From positions 23,658 through 87,657 of the forward strand of contig CANRLX010000004.1 of the NCBI GenBank assembly GCA_947631615.1: a DNA stretch of 64,000 nucleotides, in the 5' to 3' direction. A program made the position numbers and the translations under genes. Below, piece by piece: positions 9,241 through 18,173 of this stretch. How positions within the stretch are numbered: position 1 is the first letter of the stretch; every line of letters begins with the position of its first letter. The DNA is from an uncultured Acetatifactor sp. (GTDB taxonomy: Bacteria > Bacillota > Clostridia > Lachnospirales > Lachnospiraceae). Under the pieces are notes generated by a model, which was not told the origin of the DNA, searched no databases, and saw only the letters and a list, made by a program, of their open reading frames with translations.

Positions 9241-9816
9241 CTAGCGTTCCACCTTGTGATTGTACCGGTTCATAGCCGCGTCCGCATCCTGGGCGATGAT
9301 CGTGCGAACGGCATCCGCCGCCAGTCCGGCGGCCTCGTCCATCGCCTTGCGCTCCTCGCCGGAGAAATGTCCCAGCACATAGTCCGCCAGATCATATCCC
9401 TTCGGCTTTTCTCCCACGCCCATCCTGACGCGGATAAAGGTATCATGCCCCAGATGGGCAATGATATTTTTCAGCCCGTTGTGTCCTCCGGCGCTGCCTT
9501 TTTTGCGGACGCGGATCTGCCCCACGTCCAGGCTGATATCGTCCGAGATGACGATCAGCTCCCGCTCCTCGTCCACCTTGTAATAATCCGCCAGTTCCCG
9601 CACGCTCTCCCCGCTCAGGTTCATAAACGTCTGGGGCTTGGCCAGGACGCACTTTTTTCCGCCGATATAGCCCTTTCCGATGACCGCCTTGTGCTTTTTC
9701 TCCAAGACGGCAATGTCCTCCTGCTCTGCTATCTTGTCGATCACGGCAAACCCGATATTATGTCTGGTATTTTCATACTGTTTTCCCGGATTCCCCAAGC
9801 CTACGATAATATACAT
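9241..9816 (-). CDS. pth: Peptidyl-tRNA hydrolase
   Basis: This 191-residue enzyme releases tRNA from peptidyl-tRNA that drops off ribosomes. The N-terminus MYIIVGLGNPGKQYENTRHN contains the catalytic His and the conserved Asn residues, and GHNGLKNI and RVRMGVGEKP are further family signatures. A longer frame begins at a TTG at 9837, but the ATG at 9816 follows a GGGAGAGGA stretch and matches the usual start. It is directly followed by mfd (10-base gap). Upstream is about 230 bases holding the spoVG terminator and a GC-rich hairpin, so transcription of pth must begin within that gap. Confidence 0.96.
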   Translation of the reverse strand: MYIIVGLGNPGKQYENTRHNIGFAVIDKIAEQEDIAVLEKKHKAVIGKGYIGGKKCVLAKPQTFMNLSGESVRELADYYKVDEERELIVISDDISLDVGQIRVRKKGSAGGHNGLKNIIAHLGHDTFIRVRMGVGEKPKGYDLADYVLGHFSGEERKAMDEAAGLAADAVRTIIAQDADAAMNRYNHKVER

Positions 9817-9941
9817 CTTCCGTCCTCTCCCGTCCAAACGCCGCTTCCTGTCCCCCCGCGGCCAAACGCCTTCCGCGGAGGGTATCTTCTATATTGTCTC
9901 ACCTTTCCCCGCAAAAAACAATAGGCGATTGCGAAACCCGT

Positions 9942-9964
9942 GCGGCCGCAGCCCCGGCGGCCGC
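9942..9964. repeat. GC-rich inverted repeat
   Basis: Two copies of GCGGCCGC flank a 7-base loop, a perfect 8-bp inverted repeat with no T-tract on either side. It lies just beyond the spoVG terminator in the pth upstream region and could be a second hairpin of the termination zone or a protein site. Confidence 0.6.
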
Positions 9965-9966
9965 GG

Positions 9967-10020
9967 CAAAAAAAGGGCTGCCGCCCAGCTAACGATCTTT
10001 AGCCGGTGCGGCAGCCTCCC
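9967..10020 (-). terminator. Rho-independent terminator of spoVG
   Basis: On the minus strand GGCTGCCGC pairs with GCGGCAGCC, with an inner stem CCGGCTAA/TTAGCTGG, followed by seven T. It lies 31 bases after the spoVG stop. Confidence 0.9.
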
Positions 10021-10050
10021 TACATCTCATCCTGTCGTTTCTCCCGTTCC

Positions 10051-10320
10051 TTATTCCTCCGGCTCCAGCAGCGCCTGCTCATAGCGCTCCAGGATAATCC
10101 TCTGGATCGACTCGCGCGTGCTGGAATTGATAGGATGTGCAATATCTCTGTACTCGCCGTCTGTCGCCTTCTTGCTGGGCATTGCAATGAATAACCCTTT
10201 CTCTCCCTCGATCACCTTGATGTCATGAACCACAAACTCGTCGTCCAGCGTAATGGACACAATCGCCTTCATTTTTCCTTCCTTCGTTATTTTACGAACG
10301 CGAACATCTGTAATCTGCAT
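10051..10320 (-). CDS. spoVG: Septation/sporulation regulator SpoVG
   Basis: This 89-residue protein of the SpoVG family affects septation and sporulation and binds nucleic acid in several Firmicutes. The N-terminus [10 protein letters not shown], the core [20 protein letters not shown] and the segment [16 protein letters not shown] are hallmark motifs. Two ATGs lie two codons apart. I chose the second because AAGGGGGC then sits 7 bases upstream and the family begins there. It stands alone between its strong terminator and the glgC-glgD pair, with only 28 bases to the glgD stop, so it may be read from the glg transcript as well as from a promoter inside glgD. Confidence 0.95.
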   Translation of the reverse strand: MQITDVRVRKITKEGKMKAIVSITLDDEFVVHDIKVIEGEKGLFIAMPSKKATDGEYRDIAHPINSSTRESIQRIILERYEQALLEPEE

Positions 10321-10348
10321 ATTCATGCCCCCTTAGCTTTGTACTCTT

Positions 10349-11467
10349 TTAAATTACATATCTTTCGTTTCTCTCCAGTACAATCCGAATATCACTTCCA
10401 CCCGTAAACTCGGAATTGGCCCTTATCGTGCTGCGACTTTCCACGATGCAGTTTTCAATCCGGACATTATCGCCTATATAGACATCATTTAAAATGATGG
10501 AATTTTTGATGGTGCAGTGGCTGCCGATATAGCTCTTTTTGAAGATCACAGAATTTTCCACCTCTCCGTTTACAACGCATCCACTGGAGACCAGGCTGTT
10601 GCGCACACGGGCTCCCGCATTGTATTTTGCGGGCGGCAGGTCCTCCACCCGTGAGTAGATATCCGGATACTGACGGAAAAAATAATTCCGTACATCGGGC
10701 TTTAAAAACTCCATGTTAGTGCTGTAATAATCCTCCACCGAAGCGATGTTTCTCCAATAGTCCCGAATCTTATAGCCGTATATCCTCCTCACGTCCTTGT
10801 AGCGGATCAGGATATCCCTCACAAAATCATAGCGGTCCTCCTCCGCGCACCGTTCGATCATCTCGATGAGATGCCTGCGGCGCACCACGTAGATGCCGCA
10901 GGAGATCGTATGGGTCTTGGCCTGGATCGGTTTCTCCTCAAACTCCTCGATCCGGCAGTCGTCATTCATGATAACGGTCCCAAAACGCTCTATATTTGTC
11001 TCCGGCTCCATGTCGCGGCACACCACCGTGATGTCTGCCTTCTTGTCGATATGATACTCCAGCAGGCGGTTGAAGTCCATTTTGTAAACGCAGTCGCCGG
11101 AGGAGATGATCACATAGGGCTCGTGGCTGTTCTTCAGGAAACTTAAGTTTTGATAGATCGCATCCGCCGTTCCCCGATACCAGTTGCTGTTGTCCGCCGT
11201 GACCGCCGGTGTAAAGACATACAGGCCGCCCTGCTTTCGCCCAAAATCCCACCATTTGGAGGAATTTAAATGCTCGTTCAGGCTTCTGGCATTGTACTGG
11301 GTAAACACCGCCACCTTCTGTATGTGAGAGTTGGACATGCTGCTCAAGGTAAAGTCAATGCTGCGGTAGCTGCCCGCGATGGGCATGGCGCAGATCGCTC
11401 TGCTCTGGGACAGCTCCCTCATCCTGTGATTGTTACCGCCTGCCAAAATGATCCCGATCGCTTTCAC
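10349..11467 (-). CDS. glgD: Glucose-1-phosphate adenylyltransferase subunit GlgD (first pair)
   Basis: This 372-residue protein is the GlgD-type partner of ADP-glucose pyrophosphorylase, which supplies ADP-glucose for glycogen synthesis. An N-terminal nucleotidyltransferase fold starts [19 protein letters not shown], and left-handed beta-helix hexapeptide repeats fill the C-terminus. The catalytic GxGxRL loop is changed to GGNNHRM, as expected for a regulatory subunit, yet [11 protein letters not shown] and the EFEEKP motif are kept. Its ATG overlaps the glgC stop by four bases, so translation is probably coupled and the two form a heteromer. A second, more degenerate GlgD is encoded at 51557-52702. 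Confidence 0.93.
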   Translation of the reverse strand: MKAIGIILAGGNNHRMRELSQSRAICAMPIAGSYRSIDFTLSSMSNSHIQKVAVFTQYNARSLNEHLNSSKWWDFGRKQGGLYVFTPAVTADNSNWYRGTADAIYQNLSFLKNSHEPYVIISSGDCVYKMDFNRLLEYHIDKKADITVVCRDMEPETNIERFGTVIMNDDCRIEEFEEKPIQAKTHTISCGIYVVRRRHLIEMIERCAEEDRYDFVRDILIRYKDVRRIYGYKIRDYWRNIASVEDYYSTNMEFLKPDVRNYFFRQYPDIYSRVEDLPPAKYNAGARVRNSLVSSGCVVNGEVENSVIFKKSYIGSHCTIKNSIILNDVYIGDNVRIENCIVESRSTIRANSEFTGGSDIRIVLERNERYVI

Positions 11468-12738
11468 TGACGCTCACCTGCCTTCATCAATGATCTGCCG
11501 CCGGCAAGATGGGAGCCCTCATAGTCCGCCGTAGCGGTGACGCCGAAAATCACGGTATTTTTCCCTATCGTCACGCCGTCGGGTATCACGCTTTTCTCCC
11601 CGACGACGGCGATGCCGTGATGGTATATCTGCGGCGCCATCTCGTTCTCCACCTCTTCCCCGACCCCCAGCTTCACTCGGTCGCCGATCTGTGCCTTTTC
11701 CGCCACAATGGCTTTGTTCAGCTCACAGCCAGCTCCGATATGGGTCCGGTTCATGATAATGGAGTCCCTCACCACGGTGCCCGCTCCAATGTAGACGCCG
11801 CAGCCGATCACGGAGTTGTACACCTCCCCGTAGATATCGGATCCCTCTCCGATGATGCTACGCTCTACCACACTGTCGGCGGCTATGTATTGCGGCGGCT
11901 GGATCTCGCTCTTCGTGTATATCTTCCAGTATTCCTCATACAGGTTAAACTCCGGCACAATGTCGATCAGCTCCATATTGGCCTCCCAGTAGGAGCTTAA
12001 GGTCCCTACGTCCTTCCAATACCCGTTGAACTCATACGCGTAAAGCGGCGCGCCCTTGCTGTGGCAGTAGGGGATCACATGCCTTTCAAAGTCGAGCCCC
12101 GGCTGATCCGCCAGCGCCTCCAGCGCCTCCCGCAGAGTCTTCCAATTAAATATGTAGATTCCCATGCTCGCCAGATTGCTCCTGGGCTTTTTGGGCTTCT
12201 CTTCAAATTCTGTGACGCGCCGGTTCTCGTCGGCGAGGACAATGCCGAACCGGCAGGCCTCCTCAAGGGATACGGGCATCGCGGCAAGAGTCACCTCCGC
12301 GCCGCTCTCCTTGTGAAATTCCAGCATAGCCTCGTAGTCCATCTTATAGATATGGTCTCCGGACAAAATCAGCACATAGTCCGGATCGTAGCTTTCCATA
12401 TACTCAAGGTTCTGATAGACCGCGTTGGCAGTGCCGGTGTACCACTCGCTGCCGGCGCTTTTCTCATAGGGCGGCAGCACGGTGACGCCGCCGTTGTTCC
12501 GGTCCAGATCCCAGGGAATCCCGATCCCGATATGGGCGTTTAACCTGAGGGGCTGGTACTGGGTCAGGACCCCCACCGTATCTACGCCGGAGTTGATGCA
12601 GTTGGAAAGGGCAAAATCAATAATGCGGTATTTTCCTCCGAACGAAACGGCAGGTTTCGCCATATTGGACGTCAGTACGCCGAGCCGGCTTCCCTGTCCG
12701 CCGGCTAACAACATGGCGATCATTTCCTTTTTTATCAT
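11464..12738 (-). CDS. glgC: Glucose-1-phosphate adenylyltransferase GlgC (first pair)
   Basis: This 424-residue catalytic subunit makes ADP-glucose from ATP and glucose-1-phosphate. The motifs [11 protein letters not shown] (P-loop-like nucleotide site), [29 protein letters not shown] (with the catalytic Asp) and TEFEEKP (with the sugar-phosphate Lys) are all intact, followed by a C-terminal beta-helix. A GTG nine bases upstream is in frame, but the ATG at 12738 after GAGGTGAGG is the better start. It leads the glgC-glgD operon, with an extended -10 promoter about 55 bases upstream. Relative to the second GlgC it has a longer C-terminus and more canonical active-site residues. Confidence 0.95.
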   Translation of the reverse strand: MIKKEMIAMLLAGGQGSRLGVLTSNMAKPAVSFGGKYRIIDFALSNCINSGVDTVGVLTQYQPLRLNAHIGIGIPWDLDRNNGGVTVLPPYEKSAGSEWYTGTANAVYQNLEYMESYDPDYVLILSGDHIYKMDYEAMLEFHKESGAEVTLAAMPVSLEEACRFGIVLADENRRVTEFEEKPKKPRSNLASMGIYIFNWKTLREALEALADQPGLDFERHVIPYCHSKGAPLYAYEFNGYWKDVGTLSSYWEANMELIDIVPEFNLYEEYWKIYTKSEIQPPQYIAADSVVERSIIGEGSDIYGEVYNSVIGCGVYIGAGTVVRDSIIMNRTHIGAGCELNKAIVAEKAQIGDRVKLGVGEEVENEMAPQIYHHGIAVVGEKSVIPDGVTIGKNTVIFGVTATADYEGSHLAGGRSLMKAGERQ

Positions 12739-12793
12739 TGGCCTCACCTCGATCCTGCCCTCAGCCTGCTATAGGTAGCATTTTCGTATTATG

Positions 12794-12802
12794 ATTATAG
12801 CA
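12794..12802 (-). promoter_or_regulatory. Extended -10 promoter of glgC (first pair)
   Basis: On the minus strand TGCTATAAT is a perfect extended -10. The hexamer 17 bases upstream (TTCCAT) is a poor -35. The remainder of 12779-13121 holds this promoter, the murC promoter and the murC leader, and no gene. Confidence 0.65.
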
Positions 12803-12994
12803 CAACGATTCTCAGAATGGAATATAAATTACCAAAAAAAATCTCCATTTCTCGAGTTTTATATGTATTTTTTACATATTACATCCATTTTTGTCTATTA
12901 TTTATGAAAAAATGCCAAAATAATCTGTTTTTTTGAGGCCGTTTTATTGTACTTTTTTACATTTCCAATAAACATTTGTTTTTGGAAAGAAATA

Positions 12995-13003
12995 TGCTAT
13001 AAT
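12995..13003 (+). promoter_or_regulatory. Extended -10 promoter of murC
   Basis: TGCTATAAT reads toward murC, again with only a weak -35 (TTG at the 16-base spacing). Transcription would start near 13010 and give a leader of about 110 bases. Confidence 0.65.
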
Positions 13004-13043
13004 CTTAAATTAGAAAACGGCCGGACGGTCATAATATCATGAG

Positions 13044-13094
13044 GAAACGCGTTCCGGTATATAATGTTATATAGCGTTTCGGGGACGTGTCCCC
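13044..13094 (+). promoter_or_regulatory. Two leader hairpins upstream of murC
   Basis: GAAACGC (13044) pairs with GCGTTTC (ending 13080) around an inner TATATAA/TTATATA stem. It is followed at once by the self-complementary GGGGACGTGTCCCC (13081-13094). No T-tract follows, so this is not a simple terminator. It may stabilise or regulate the murC leader. Confidence 0.5.
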
Positions 13095-13121
13095 TCTATC
13101 ATCAGATAAGGAAGTGGCAGT

Positions 13122-14507
13122 ATGTATCAAGTGGATTTCGATCATCCCATATCCGTCTATTTCGTCGGAATAGGCGGCATCAGCATGAGCGGTCTCGCCG
13201 AGATCCTGGCGGACGCCGGTTTTCAGGTGTCCGGCTCCGACCGGAAAGCCTCCGCTATCACCAGATCCCTGGAAAAGAAAGGCATTACCGTCCGATACGG
13301 GGAGAGCCCCGACCACATCACGGACGACATCGACTGCGCCGTGCTGACCAGCGCCGTCCATGAGACGAACCTGGAGTATCAGGCGATCCTTGCAAAGGGG
13401 ATCCCTTACCTCTCGCGGGCACAGCTTTTGGGCCAGATGATGCGCAATTATGACACCCCTGTCGCAATCAGCGGCACCCACGGCAAGACCACGACCACCT
13501 CCATGGTGTCGGAGATCCTGCTGCGGGCCGGCAAGGATCCCACGCTCTCCATCGGCGGCATCCTAAAGACCATCGGGGGGAATGTCCGCATTGGCCGATC
13601 GGGCTATTTTGTGACCGAGGCGTGCGAGTACACCAACAGCTTTTTAAGCTTCTTCCCCAAGATAGGATTGATACTTAATATAGAAGAAGACCACCTGGAC
13701 TTTTTCAAGGACCTCGAGGACATCCGACATTCTTTCCGCTCCTTTGCCGAGCTTTTGCCAAAGGACGGCTGCCTGATCATCAACAGCGATATTCCGGACT
13801 GGCGTAAGATCGCGGAGGGACTGCCCTGTCGGGTGGTGACCTACAGCGGGGGAGCGCACGCCGACGCGGACTACTGTCCCTCGGATATCCGCTATGACGA
13901 GTCCGGCCACCCCTCCTTTTTGCTGCACGCGCCCGCCTTTTCGGATGCGGCCTTCTCCCTGAAGGTTCCCGGACAGCACAACGTGAGCAACGCGGTGGCA
14001 GCCATCGCCCTGGCGGATCTTTTGGAGGTGGACCGCGCGGTCACGGCGGAGGCGCTTCGGGACTTCTCCGGCACGGATCGCCGCTTTGAGTACAAGGGCA
14101 CCGTCGGCGGCGTCACCGTGATCGACGATTACGCGCACCACCCCACAGAGATCACCGCGACGCTCAAGGCGGCCGCAAATTACCCCCACAAGACGCTCTG
14201 GTGCGTCTTTCAGCCTCACACCTACTCCCGTACCAAGGCGTTTTTAAAGGACTTCGCCAAGGCCCTTTGCCTCGCCGACAAGGTGGTTCTGGCGGATATC
14301 TACGCCGCCAGAGAGACGGACAATCTGGGCGTCAGCTCCGAGACTCTGAAAGCGGAGATCGAAGCGCTGGGACACGAGTGCTTCTACTTCCCCACCTTTG
14401 ATGAGATTGAAAATTTTCTTTTGGAAAATTGCATAAACGGGGATCTGTTGATAACTATGGGAGCCGGAGACGTGCTCAAAATCGGGGAAAATCTTCTCGG
14501 GAAATAG
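13122..14507 (+). CDS. murC: UDP-N-acetylmuramate-L-alanine ligase
   Basis: This 461-residue cytoplasmic ligase adds L-alanine to UDP-MurNAc, the first amino-acid step of peptidoglycan precursor synthesis. The N-terminal Rossmann motif VGIGGISMSGLAEIL (residues 15-29), the ATP-binding SGTHGKTTTT (117-126), the segment EACEYTNSFL, and the Mur C-terminal signature DDYAHHPTEI are all present. Length is normal. The ATG at 13122 follows AAGGAAG. It is separated from other mur genes, as is usual in Clostridia, where it often neighbours dnaD/dnaI. Its 3' end runs into a long inverted repeat built of DnaA-box-like sequence. Confidence 0.97.
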   Translation: MYQVDFDHPISVYFVGIGGISMSGLAEILADAGFQVSGSDRKASAITRSLEKKGITVRYGESPDHITDDIDCAVLTSAVHETNLEYQAILAKGIPYLSRAQLLGQMMRNYDTPVAISGTHGKTTTTSMVSEILLRAGKDPTLSIGGILKTIGGNVRIGRSGYFVTEACEYTNSFLSFFPKIGLILNIEEDHLDFFKDLEDIRHSFRSFAELLPKDGCLIINSDIPDWRKIAEGLPCRVVTYSGGAHADADYCPSDIRYDESGHPSFLLHAPAFSDAAFSLKVPGQHNVSNAVAAIALADLLEVDRAVTAEALRDFSGTDRRFEYKGTVGGVTVIDDYAHHPTEITATLKAAANYPHKTLWCVFQPHTYSRTKAFLKDFAKALCLADKVVLADIYAARETDNLGVSSETLKAEIEALGHECFYFPTFDEIENFLLENCINGDLLITMGAGDVLKIGENLLGK

Positions 14508-14678
14508 TTTTCCACATATCCACAGAATAAACGGAGCTTTGGGCCATTTTATTCTGTGGATATTTTTGATTTGTCTGTGGATATTTTATCCGTTGCCATA
14601 CGCCGCGGATCCTCGGATATTCTACCCCTTTTCTCCCCTTTCGCCCCTTTGTTATCCACAGTATCCACACTGTCCACA
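14508..14678. promoter_or_regulatory. Cluster of seven DnaA-box-like 9-mers
   Basis: One perfect box TTATCCACA is at 14652-14660. One-mismatch boxes are TTTTCCACA (14508), ATATCCACA (14516), GTATCCACA (14661), and on the minus strand ATATCCACA at 14555-14563 and 14576-14584. CTGTCCACA (14670) has two mismatches. The cluster precedes the dnaD-dnaI primosome genes. Some of these sites double as the arms of the inverted repeat at the end of murC. Confidence 0.6.
14516..14568 (+). terminator. Probable murC terminator: 16-bp perfect inverted repeat
   Basis: Bases 14516-14531 are the exact reverse complement of 14548-14563, with a 16-base loop, followed by a short T run. It begins 9 bases after the murC stop. 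It is unusual in that the stem consists of ATATCCACA boxes. Confidence 0.65.
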
Positions 14679-14802
14679 TTTTTTGTCAAGTCCAGTGTTT
14701 ACAAGGCTTTCCGGCAATTTGACTCTTTTCTTTTGGCGCTCCATATGCTATACTTTGAGATGTTTTCAAAGGAAAACAGACACTGGAAAGGACTGTGACC
14801 CT

Positions 14803-15867
14803 ATGGCACATTTAGCGATTTACAAGGACAACGATACCACCTCTACCGTGGTGCCCAATCTCTTTATTGACAAATACCTGGCGGATGCCAACGATGCGCA
14901 GATCAAGGTATATCTGTATCTGCTGCGTATGTTCAGCGCCGGTCAGGCTACCAGTGTGTCCGATATCGCTGATAAATTCAACCATACCGAAAAGGACGTG
15001 ATCCGCTCGTTAAAATATTGGGAGAAGCAAAAGCTTCTGAATCTGGAGTACGACGAGGAGAAGAATCTGCGCGGGATCCATCTGCGCGACTTAAGCCAGG
15101 CGGCCGGCATCTCCCCCTCCGGAAAAAATCTGAAGCTGACTCTGTCCGCCCAGCCCGAGCCGCCGGAGCCGTCCGATGCCTTTCCTGTGGCGCAGGAGAC
15201 GCCTTTTTCCAAGCCTGCGTACTCTCCGGACCAGCTCCGCGAGTTTAAAAACCGTGCCAACACCTCGCAGCTTCTGTTTATTGCGGAGTCCTACATCGGG
15301 AAGCCCCTGACTCCCTCCGAGATGAAATCCATCCTGTTTTTCACGGATGTGCTGCACTTCTCGGACGACCTGATCGATTACCTGCTGCAGTACTGCGTGG
15401 ACCGGAATAAGAGAGATTTCAAATACATAGAAAAAGTCGCCATCCGCTGGGCCGAGGAGGGTGTCACCACTCCAAAGCAGGCGCAAAAATACGCTTCCCG
15501 CTATGACAAGAGCGTCTATACCATCATGAACGAGCTGGGCAAAAGCGGAAGCCCCACCTCAAAAGAGCTGGAATTTATCAATCGCTGGACGAAGGAGTAC
15601 GGCTTCTCCATGGATATCATCGCGGAGGCCTGCGAGCGCACGGTCCTCGCCACGGACAAGCACCGCTTTGAATATGCCGACAGCATTTTAAGCAGCTGGC
15701 TCCGCCAGGATGTACACCACAAGGCGGACATCCGCCGGATCGATGACCTGCACCAGAAGCAGAAGGCGGCCAAGCCCGCCAAGTCCTCCGGTTCCAACCG
15801 TTTTAACCAGTTTCCGCAGAACAACTACGATTTCGACGCTCTGGAGCAGGAGCTTCTCAGCAACTGA
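14803..15867 (+). CDS. dnaD: DnaD-like primosome protein
   Basis: This 354-residue protein has an N-terminal winged-helix segment (DAQIKVYLYLLRMFSAGQ, then SVSDIADKFNHTEKDVIRSL) and two DnaB/DnaD-type helical domains (residues about 150-310) with the YxxxI-like pattern near FEYADSILSSWLRQDVHHKADI. In Firmicutes such proteins remodel DNA and help load the replicative helicase. A long in-frame extension upstream crosses the DnaA-box region and is not coding. The ATG at 14803 has GGAAAGGAC upstream. A TGCTATACT extended -10 lies about 50 bases before the start. It is followed after 30 bases by the dnaI-type loader gene. Confidence 0.88.
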   Translation: MAHLAIYKDNDTTSTVVPNLFIDKYLADANDAQIKVYLYLLRMFSAGQATSVSDIADKFNHTEKDVIRSLKYWEKQKLLNLEYDEEKNLRGIHLRDLSQAAGISPSGKNLKLTLSAQPEPPEPSDAFPVAQETPFSKPAYSPDQLREFKNRANTSQLLFIAESYIGKPLTPSEMKSILFFTDVLHFSDDLIDYLLQYCVDRNKRDFKYIEKVAIRWAEEGVTTPKQAQKYASRYDKSVYTIMNELGKSGSPTSKELEFINRWTKEYGFSMDIIAEACERTVLATDKHRFEYADSILSSWLRQDVHHKADIRRIDDLHQKQKAAKPAKSSGSNRFNQFPQNNYDFDALEQELLSN

Positions 15868-15897
15868 CTCTGATACCACGAACAGGGAGGCAGCACC

Positions 15898-16890
15898 GTG
15901 TCACTCAGCAATACACAGTATGAAGCCATTATCAGCGGCTATGAGCGCACCCGCGACCAAAACCGCCATATCCTGGAAGAGCGCAGAGCACAGGTCTACC
16001 GCCAGTGTCCCGCTCTCCGCCGGTTGGACGACTCCGTGAGCGAGATCTCCGTGGCACAGGCCAGGCAGCTTCTGGAGGGGGACGAGAGCGCACTGGACAC
16101 ACTGCGCAAGTCCTTGCAGGACATCGCCTCCCAAAGAGCTACTCTGCTTAAGGAGGCCGGTTTTCCGGAGGATTATCTAAAACCCATCTACACCTGTCCC
16201 GACTGCCAGGACACCGGATATCTGCAGACCTCCGAGGGCCTGCGGGAAAAATGCCACTGCTTCCGCAGACAGGAGATTTCCCTCCTGTACGAACAGTCCA
16301 ACATTCAGGACATGGTGGCCCGGGAAAACTTCTCCACCCTGTCCTACTCCTACTATCAGGGGGAGGATTTGGAGCGGTTTCAAAGGGCGGTGCACATCTG
16401 CCGGAATTTTGTCCAATCTTTTCATCAGGACTACCATAATCTGTTCTTTTATGGTACAGTAGGAACAGGAAAAAGTTTTTTATCCGGCTGCATTGCCAAC
16501 GAGCTGCTGGGGGCGGGATATTCTGTGATCTATTTCAGCGCCTCCGGTCTGTTTGAGACCTTGGCGAGGTATGCTTTCGGCTCAAGGGAAAAGGAGGCTC
16601 TGTCCGCCTTTTGCAGCGATTTGTACGGCTGCGACCTGGTGATCGTCGATGACTTGGGCACCGAGGTGACGAACGCTTTTGTGACGTCCCAGCTTTTTTC
16701 CTGCTTGACGGAGAGGCATCTTCGCCAGCGCTCCACGATCATCTCCACCAACCTGAATCTGGAGGAGCTGCGCGACCGCTATTCGGACCGCGTGTTCTCC
16801 CGAATTACCAGCAACTACACACTCTGCAAGCTGACCGGACCGGATATCCGTATGCAGAGGAAGGTCGCCAACCACGCAAAAGAATCCTAA
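15898..16890 (+). CDS. dnaI: DnaI/DnaC-type helicase loader ATPase
   Basis: This 330-residue AAA+ protein loads replicative DnaB helicase onto DNA. Its N-terminus is helical and its middle carries a metal-binding cysteine cluster (CPDCQDTGYL, then EKCHCF). The ATPase domain shows Walker A GTVGTGKSFLS near residue 185, Walker B LVIVDDLG, and an arginine finger region near SRITSNYTLC. It starts with GTG at 15898, supported by GGGAGG 8 bases upstream. It forms an operon with dnaD (30-base gap). The partner helicase DnaB is encoded about 28 kb away in this window at 44882-46231. Confidence 0.93.
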   Translation: MSLSNTQYEAIISGYERTRDQNRHILEERRAQVYRQCPALRRLDDSVSEISVAQARQLLEGDESALDTLRKSLQDIASQRATLLKEAGFPEDYLKPIYTCPDCQDTGYLQTSEGLREKCHCFRRQEISLLYEQSNIQDMVARENFSTLSYSYYQGEDLERFQRAVHICRNFVQSFHQDYHNLFFYGTVGTGKSFLSGCIANELLGAGYSVIYFSASGLFETLARYAFGSREKEALSAFCSDLYGCDLVIVDDLGTEVTNAFVTSQLFSCLTERHLRQRSTIISTNLNLEELRDRYSDRVFSRITSNYTLCKLTGPDIRMQRKVANHAKES

Positions 16891-16935
16891 CCGCAATTAA
16901 CCAGCGTTACATGACAGAAAGTGAGGATATTTTTC

Positions 16936-18120
16936 ATGGCAAACCGTGAAGAAAAACGTAATCTTGAGACCATTCCCGTCGGCTCCCTGGGGATCATCTC
17001 CCTGGAGGGCTGTAAACCCCTGGGACAAAAGGTAGATCAGTTCCTTGTAAAGTGGAGAGCCGAGCGCGAGAGCGAGCACAAGGGTTCCCTCGCCTTCTCC
17101 GGCTATCAGAGAGATTCCTACCTGCTCAACGCCAGAGTTCCCCGCTTCGGATCCGGCGAGGCAAAGGGCACCATCCTGGAGTCCGTGCGCGGAATGGATC
17201 TGTATCTTCTGGTGGATGTGCTGAATTATTCCATGACTTACTCTCTCTGCGGCCACGAGAACCATATGTCTCCCGATGACCATTATCAGGATCTGAAGCG
17301 CATCATCGCCGCGGTGGGCGGTAAGGCGCGGCGCATCACGGTGATCATGCCCTTCCTCTACGAGAGCCGCCAGCATAAAAGAACCGCCAGGGAGTCTCTG
17401 GACTGTGCGCTGGCGCTTCAGGAGCTGGTGCGCATGGGAGTGGACAATATTATCACCTTTGACGCGCACGATCCCAGGGTACAAAACGCGATTCCCTTGC
17501 ACGGTTTTGAGACGGTGCAGCCCGCATACCAGTTTATCAAGGGACTCTTAAAGCACGTGACCGACTTAAAGATCGACTCCAACCACATGATGGTCATCAG
17601 CCCCGACGAGGGCGGCATGTCCCGCGCCATCTACATCGCCAATGTGCTGGGGCTGGACATGGGTATGTTCTACAAGCGGCGCGATTATACCAAGATCGTC
17701 AACGGTCGAAACCCCATTGTCGCTCACGAGTTTTTGGGAACCAGCGTGGAAGGCAAGGATATGATCATCATTGACGATATGATCTCCTCCGGCGAGAGCG
17801 TGCTCGAGGTCGCCGCTGCGCTAAAGGCCCGCAAGGCCAACAAGATCTTTGTCTTTTCCACCTTTGGTCTGTTTACCAACGGGCTGGAAAAATTTGACAA
17901 GGCTTATGAGAACGGCGTGATCGACCGCATCCTCACCACAAACCTGATCTACCAGACTCCGGAGCTTTTGCAGCGCAAATGGTACATCGACTGCGACATG
18001 AGCAAGTACATCGCCTATATCATCGACACGCTCAACCACGATTCTTCCATCAGCGATCTGCTGAATCCCAACGAAAGGATCCAGAGCATTGTCTCGCGGT
18101 ATAAAAACGGAGAGCTATAA
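16936..18120 (+). CDS. prs: Ribose-phosphate pyrophosphokinase, divergent clostridial type
   Basis: This 394-residue enzyme makes PRPP from ribose-5-phosphate and ATP. It is longer than classical Prs (about 315 residues). The flexible-loop KRR is kept (FYKRRDYTKI), and the PRPP loop reads IIIDDMISSGES instead of the usual DDxxDTxGT. The ATP region reads PFLYESRQHKR in place of the classical RQDRK. Frame extension to a GTG at 16921 is possible, but the ATG at 16936 after GTGAGGA is more likely. PRPP feeds pncB and nucleotide synthesis. It follows dnaI by 45 bases and may share its transcript. Confidence 0.9.
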   Translation: MANREEKRNLETIPVGSLGIISLEGCKPLGQKVDQFLVKWRAERESEHKGSLAFSGYQRDSYLLNARVPRFGSGEAKGTILESVRGMDLYLLVDVLNYSMTYSLCGHENHMSPDDHYQDLKRIIAAVGGKARRITVIMPFLYESRQHKRTARESLDCALALQELVRMGVDNIITFDAHDPRVQNAIPLHGFETVQPAYQFIKGLLKHVTDLKIDSNHMMVISPDEGGMSRAIYIANVLGLDMGMFYKRRDYTKIVNGRNPIVAHEFLGTSVEGKDMIIIDDMISSGESVLEVAAALKARKANKIFVFSTFGLFTNGLEKFDKAYENGVIDRILTTNLIYQTPELLQRKWYIDCDMSKYIAYIIDTLNHDSSISDLLNPNERIQSIVSRYKNGEL

Positions 18121-18121
18121 T

Positions 18122-18151
18122 TTGTCAACCATTTTAAAAACTGGTTGACAA
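18122..18151. promoter_or_regulatory. BirA-like biotin operator
   Basis: TTGTCAACC (18122-18130) and GGTTGACAA (18143-18151) form a perfect dyad with 12 bases between. Half-sites match the known BirA operator type (TTGTnAACC / GGTTnACAA), though the usual spacing is somewhat longer. The right half contains the -35 box of the bioY promoter, so binding would block it. Confidence 0.65.
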
Positions 18152-18173
18152 TAAAATTCCTTCGTGTTATGAT
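18145..18173 (+). promoter_or_regulatory. Sigma-A promoter of bioY
   Basis: TTGACA (18145-18150), 17 bases, TATGAT (18168-18173). The -35 lies inside the BirA-like dyad and the -10 lies inside a second palindrome (18163-18187). Confidence 0.8.
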
